Below are positions 60,301 to 64,000 of a stretch of 64,000 nt of DNA, one piece after another. This DNA is from Gnetum montanum (lineage: Eukaryota > Streptophyta > Gnetopsida > Gnetales > Gnetaceae): contig MNCI01025327.1 in NCBI GenBank assembly GCA_015680685.1, positions 52,150 to 116,149 of the forward strand, in the 5' to 3' direction. Position numbers and translations under genes: made by a program. The notes under the pieces are model-generated. The model had not been told where the DNA came from. It saw nothing but the letters and a program-made list of their open reading frames with translations, and made no database searches. Numbering within the stretch: position 1 is the stretch's first letter; each line of letters starts with the position of its first letter.

Positions 60301-63300
60301 ATAAAGCATCTCATGACGAGAATCATCATTCTGTGTTCATTGGCTACTGAAAAACTTTGTTATCAACAGTGTGATTATCTGTAGTCTGTACAGTCTGATG
60401 TGACCTTTTCTATATAGATGTCATTTTTGTTTTTCACAAAATGTGATACTTTAATTTTTCTGTTTTGATTCTTGTTTGATTTAACTTGCATATCATAAAT
60501 CTAGTAGCAGGCCTTCCTTATGAATATGCAGTTTAACCTATTCAATGGGATTTTTATCAATCTTGTCACCATCTTATTAATTTTCTGTTAATTCAATCTG
60601 TTTCTTTATATTTCCTAATTAGTAGCACATTGCTATCTTTGAGGGTTTCAATCTTTAAACAGGCATTTTTTTACCATTCCACATTTTAGGATATTGCAAG
60701 ATTTTCTGAATGTGGGGATCCTTACATCAATCTGATACTAAAAGCATAGAAATTCTGTGTAGTGCAGATAACAGAAACATCAATACTTATTCCATTGTAG
60801 TAGAAATTCAATTCAGATCCAAATATGCATAACTAGAGTTCCAGAGCTGAGTTGCTAATTATTAAGAAAATGTCAAAATACAATGTTAGAAGATCAAGAG
60901 CTTTTATCTACATATAGTTAAAACTGATATAGAATTCCATGTTCTTGGGATGTAACTCTTGAAAATTTAAATTGTTAACTAGAAACACAAACAAGGTTTC
61001 AAGGTTAGTTTCTACAGTTCATAGATTAGCAATTAGTTCACGATTGCTATAAATATCAAGAGATACCATTGCATATAGTTGGTCGATTTATATCTATTAG
61101 TCATGTACTGGGGAAATGACAATCGGGTATTTCTAAAAAATAAAATTTCAAATCATAGTTCCTAGTAACAAAGAATCATTAATATGTAATAAGTGTGTAT
61201 GAGCACAAGGTCAAGGAATGGGTAAACTTAGATCTGATTTCATGCACAGGAATGAGAAATGGGTATTGCCAAAAAGTAAAATTTCAAATCATGGTTTCTA
61301 ATAACAGAGAATCATTAATTTGTAATGAGTCAATCTGGTCTCAAGGTCAAGGAATGGATAAACCCACATCTCATTTCATGCAAGGTTGCTACATTACTGT
61401 TCCAGGAAAGCCACCAAACGGAAGACCAAAGAAGACATGGGAAAAACAATCGAAGATGATTTGAAGAAACTACAAATAAATAAAGATTTAGCTCTTCATA
61501 GAGGCAAATGGCGAAAAAGAAGTCATGTAGCTAACCTCATTTTGTTGGGACAAGGCTAGGATGATAATGAGTCATGTACTAGGAACCAAGACCACCACTT
61601 GGAGTGATGGCAAGGTGTTTGTTTGTCAACTCATAAGACCTGGGTTTGAGCCTGGGTGGAGCCACTCAAAAGAAGTTGAGTTTTTGCTCATCCACTGCCC
61701 TTCTAGGACCCTGCCTTGGTGGGATGAGCATTCAGCCTTTTGGTGATGATCCTTTAATAATGTACTGGGAATCAGAGTTTTTTCAATTAATTAGCATGTT
61801 GGGTTTCTTGCCTCTCTATTATTTATTTTGAATGCACACACATTTAGAGGAGCATTACTTCTGAATTCTAAATAATTTGCTTCTTTGGCATTTAAATTTT
61901 CAATGTGACATGTATGAATTTGTATTGTCATTGGATCTGAAATTATGTAAAAATTCATTCTCCTTTAACATTGACTCCCACATGATGCAAATTTATTTTG
62001 CATTCAGGATTCAATTGGTGAATTTGCTAAAATGGTTACCGCTTATCGCATTATTTTTCCGAATTCAGAGAGGCGATTGACTGAGGTTGCAATTGATCTT
62101 CTTGACAAGTGTGTGGTCCTGCTTGAACTCAGCAATGCTTTCTTGTGGAAATTCATCTTGCACATTTTTGTATTGATTATCATTGTGTTTCTTTTGAAGA
62201 CACTTTGCTCAGATGCAACATTCTGGAAATTTAAGCGCTTCTGCATCAAAACTGGTTTCTGCACTGAGTGAGAATGCTAAAACTCAATTTTATTTTGGAA
62301 GCTAGAAAATATTTATTTATCAAATCTAATAACATGCCCTAAATTGGATCTATTTTGTTATTGTTGCTGGAAAAAAAAAACACGTTTACTGTGAATTCCA
62401 AATATTTTAACTCTCATTTTTTCATTTTAAGGGGAAAGGTTCAAATTTTTCATGGTTGGAATTTACTACAGAACCATCTAAACATCGCTTTTGCAACAAA
62501 GTATTATTCTCACACATGTAGAATCCAAGTATTTATTTTCTGCTGGAAACTGTACATGTAAAAAGAACTAGTTTACTGGTCAGAGTTGATATCTAATAAA
62601 GTACCCCTGTAGATTTAAAATGGATGTTGACCCGTAGTATAGATTAGACAGCTAAACTTTTGAGTTTATAACATAAATTGTTTCATGGATTATTTGTTGC
62701 AAATGGTGTGATAGGTTTATGGCATTTGTGAAATTTGCAGATAATAGATTAGTTGTGTTTATGAAACACTTTTTAAAAGGATGATAATGTTAATGTAGTT
62801 GACTAATTTTAGAAAATTTCCCTGAGTTTGATCCCTTCACATGAATCATAGCATATTCAATATTTTACTAGATCCATGATAATTCATTTTGTCATGGGTC
62901 TCACCTTGTTGATGCCATTTATAACTGGGGTGATTCTATTATGAGGGAATGCATCACCATTGCATTTATACATGTTATTGCAGAGATCTTTCCAAAGCAT
63001 CATTTCAGGATTTGTCTTAAGCTATCATGTTATGGTTTCATTCTTTATGGAAACCTTTGATATTTTTTATTCCTAAGTTTACTTAGAGCTTTTTAATTGA
63101 GGTTTTTAGTGGTGTTGGAATATAGAACTTCAGAATATTTATGTTGCTATATTTTGTATGACTCTGGGCACAAGCATGAGAGCTACAAGAGATTGCAATC
63201 ATTTTCAAATTAACATCTTGTAAAATCTTTTCATATTTCTGAAGCTCTTGTTTTTGTTGTTTTCATTCTACGTGAGAAAATGTGATTTAAATGTGAGAAC

Positions 63301-63623
63301 TGATGAACGTGAGACTGAATATTTGATTTTTTTAAATATTTTCAATTAGGGATGATTTCTATTGATGTTGATAAAATGCATGATGTTTTGCCTGAAGCAC
63401 AACTTTGGGAGCATGCAACAAAGGTTAATTTTTATCTAATTTAGAAATGTGTTTAGACAATATTTTGCAATGTTGTCTTTATACTAACTGGTATTCGTTA
63501 TTGATAGCTATATATTTGCCAACGTTATTGAAGTTCATGTCAATATTATTTTTCAGGCAGCAGAGAATGCAATTAGACAACATGTTTCAAATACATTCAA
63601 ACATCTGCTTTCACGTATATTAG
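45324..63623 (+). CDS. VPS51: VPS51, GARP/EARP tethering complex subunit (N-terminal half; continues past the window)
   Basis: VPS51 links VPS52, VPS53 and VPS54 (GARP), or the endosomal EARP variant, and tethers endosome-derived vesicles at the trans-Golgi network; the Arabidopsis homologue is VPS51/UNHINGED. Exons by homology and GT-AG rule: 45324-45494, 45821-45960, 47246-47300, 47421-47528, 47900-47998, 48174-48251, 58992-59069, 59920-60087, 62008-62108, 62200-62267, 63350-63423, 63557-63623. They join in frame for 1207 nt (402 codons plus 1 nt) with no stop. Key segments: [16 protein letters not shown] near the start; the family signature [20 protein letters not shown] and [19 protein letters not shown] (exons 2-3); [24 protein letters not shown] (exons 4-5); [13 protein letters not shown] (exon 7); [12 protein letters not shown] (exon 9). 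The ATG at 45324 is followed by a second ATG; either may be used. Plant homologues are near 780 residues, so about half is missing on the right. The exon phases and reading frame look intact. Confidence 0.93.
46601..46685 (-). repeat. tRNA-like/SINE-like relic in VPS51 intron 2, minus strand
   Basis: On the minus strand, gcaggttggtaagttccctg then cagaagttcgattccttcac; GTTCGATTCC is a perfect B-box core. This is the best preserved of the tRNA-like relics outside intron 8. Confidence 0.45.
48651..48741. repeat. Direct repeat of 27 bp, 64 bp apart, at the truncated 5' LTR
   Basis: taaaatttgcctactttaac followed by cattaac occurs at 48651-48677 and 48715-48741, next to the point where the Copia 5' LTR loses similarity to the 3' LTR. 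Confidence 0.85.
51295..51727 (+). repeat. Copia 3' LTR (433 bp) in VPS51 intron 6
   Basis: It starts TGTTGTGATAG and ends GTAACA, immediately followed by the ATGGT target duplication. The first 300 bp align with 48355-48660 (shared words aatcaagaaatt, gttaagttaggctga, ggtgaaggatgtagcaagaa, aagaagaataaaa). Confidence 0.85.
51743..51758. repeat. Target-site duplication, left copy, of the intronic LINE
   Basis: ATTTACTTGTTCAATT is repeated exactly at 57777-57792. Confidence 0.92.
51970..52870 (-). pseudogene. LINE 3' coding region with charged coiled-coil-like sequence
   Basis: Read on the minus strand from about 52600 to 52300, one frame gives [36 protein letters not shown] and [20 protein letters not shown], interrupted only by TAG codons where Gln would fit. 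Further frames reach 51970 with a block around [13 protein letters not shown]. The RERERER stretch is encoded by a (TC)n run at 52339-52358. It could be the C-terminus of ORF2 or a separate third frame; I cannot assign a domain. Confidence 0.5.
52880..56750 (-). pseudogene. LINE ORF2 remnant (endonuclease-like, RT, zf-RVT)
   Basis: Minus-strand RT lies at about 54830-54345: [39 protein letters not shown], and [10 protein letters not shown] in place of the usual ADD box, so one catalytic Asp is lost. The following frame 54333-53875 has [16 protein letters not shown] and [12 protein letters not shown], typical post-RT motifs. The zinc-binding RVT region is around 53690-53305 ([17 protein letters not shown]). 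The upstream endonuclease-like part (56750-55600) is heavily broken and assigned mainly by position. Confidence 0.78.
56769..57536 (-). pseudogene. LINE ORF1 remnant (DUF4283-type RNA-binding protein with zinc knuckle)
   Basis: It starts at the minus-strand ATG 57536-57534 ([19 protein letters not shown]). The central block 57422-57135 ([32 protein letters not shown]) is the DUF4283-type domain of plant LINE ORF1. A CCHC-like [14 protein letters not shown] follows at about 56990-56945. In-frame TAG stops follow MATT and GFA. Such proteins bind the element RNA. Confidence 0.75.
57777..57792. repeat. Target-site duplication, right copy, of the intronic LINE
   Basis: Exact match to 51743-51758. 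Confidence 0.92.
61115..61382. repeat. 136-bp imperfect tandem duplication in VPS51 intron 8
   Basis: Units start at 61115 and 61251 and share taaaatttcaaatcat, agaatcattaat, aggtcaaggaatgg and atttcatgca in the same order. Several substitutions separate them. Confidence 0.8.
61390..61572 (+). mobile_element. 3' end of an RTE-like LINE in VPS51 intron 8
   Basis: One frame, after correcting nothing but choosing the right phase, reads GRPKKTW at about 61420 and then, one base shifted, [19 protein letters not shown] and [11 protein letters not shown] up to a TAG at about 61558. This is the C-terminal signature of plant RTE-clade ORF2. A GATGATAATGA tail follows, as usual for RTE elements, which end in short microsatellites. 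Only the last part of ORF2 is present. Confidence 0.65.
61590..61757 (+). repeat. SINE-like element in VPS51 intron 8
   Basis: TTGGAGTGATGGCAAGG followed by GACCTGGGTTTGAGCCTGGG has the spacing of A- and B-boxes of a tRNA-derived SINE head; a non-tRNA body follows (gagccactcaaaagaagttg ... ccttggtgggatgagc). Imperfect direct repeats atgtactaggaaccaaga (61575 on) and atgtactgggaatcaga (61759 on) flank it and may be its target duplication. Confidence 0.55.
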
Positions 63624-64000
63624 GTACAATATTCTCTGAAGAAATGTAATTCTGATTTTTATCAAGTTGTATGATTAACAATTGATTATTTAAGCATATA
63701 TATTGAATAAGGATTCTCTATATATGAAATTAAAGTATGGCCTTGATTAAAAATGTACAGGTTCCATTTTGTAATTAAAATGTGGTTTCCTTATATTTTG
63801 AAGGAGATGGTATTTCCTTGGTTTGATATTTTGATGTCGGTTGAATGTTATGAGAGAAATCTAGTGGAATAAGGGCTAGAGCATGTTTGCTTAGTTAAAG
63901 AGAGAAAATGGGAGATTAGAAGTGTATATTTTATTTTCTTGAAAGGAATTGAACCAAAGTCCTCTTAGTTGGAAGGGCCAGGTATTCTTGTTAATTTTTT
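63624..64000 (+). other. Start of VPS51 intron 12
   Basis: The donor GTACAAT follows ACGTATATTAG. No further exon was recognised before the window ends. Confidence 0.6.

Noticed and set aside
1-64000. CRISPR arrays, operons, bacterial promoters or phage genes
   Set aside because: None seen; gene structure, introns and repeats are those of a plant nuclear genome.

Overview
The window is nuclear DNA from a land plant, almost certainly a seed plant. The coding fragments that are not transposons are plant genes with GT-AG introns (a VPS51 gene and a PTI1-like kinase relic). The rest is mostly Ty3/Gypsy, Ty1/Copia and LINE retroelements in all stages of decay. Old, unpurged LTR elements, a gene stretched over more than 18 kb by intron insertions, and scattered tRNA-like relics fit a large, slowly purging genome such as a gymnosperm. 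That placement is an inference; a large-genome angiosperm is not excluded. No bacterial, organellar or CRISPR-type feature was seen.

Layout. 1-20.4 kb is a nest of one Ty3/Gypsy lineage (Athila/Tat-like, primer site matching tRNA-Asp) plus a Copia fragment. It holds a 3' end with complete LTR (1-2196, plus), a truncated minus-strand element with gag to integrase (2640-7815), a 5'-truncated Copia (7816-9633, plus), and a second minus-strand element (9634-11723 and 17464-20419) interrupted by a 5.7-kb non-autonomous gag-protease element (11724-17463, plus). 20.4-25.4 kb is a decayed chromovirus-type Gypsy with both LTRs. 26.4-28.8 kb is a multi-exon PTI1-like kinase pseudogene. 29.1-36.3 kb is a structurally complete, young Copia element with one open 1353-residue gag-pol frame and a probable spliced leader. 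36.3-40.8 kb is gene-free AT-rich DNA with several tRNA-like/SINE-like relics. 40.86-42.89 kb is a 5'-truncated LINE (minus) with an exact 16-bp target duplication.

45.3 kb to beyond the right edge is the 5' half of VPS51 (plus strand): twelve exons that join in frame to 402 codons of the N-terminal part of the GARP/EARP tethering subunit. Its intron 6 is 10.7 kb because a Copia element (48355-51727, 5-bp target duplication) and a near full-length LINE (51759-57776, 16-bp target duplication) landed 31 bp apart in an intron that was otherwise about 1.3 kb. Intron 8 holds the 3' tail of an RTE-like LINE and a SINE-like unit.

How the parts relate: VPS51 is the only host gene that looks functional. 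The 31432-35493 polyprotein is the only transposon frame still open. The Athila/Tat-like minus-strand copies share LTR, primer site and 3' region with the polymerase-less element at 11.7-17.5 kb, so they look like an autonomous/non-autonomous pair.
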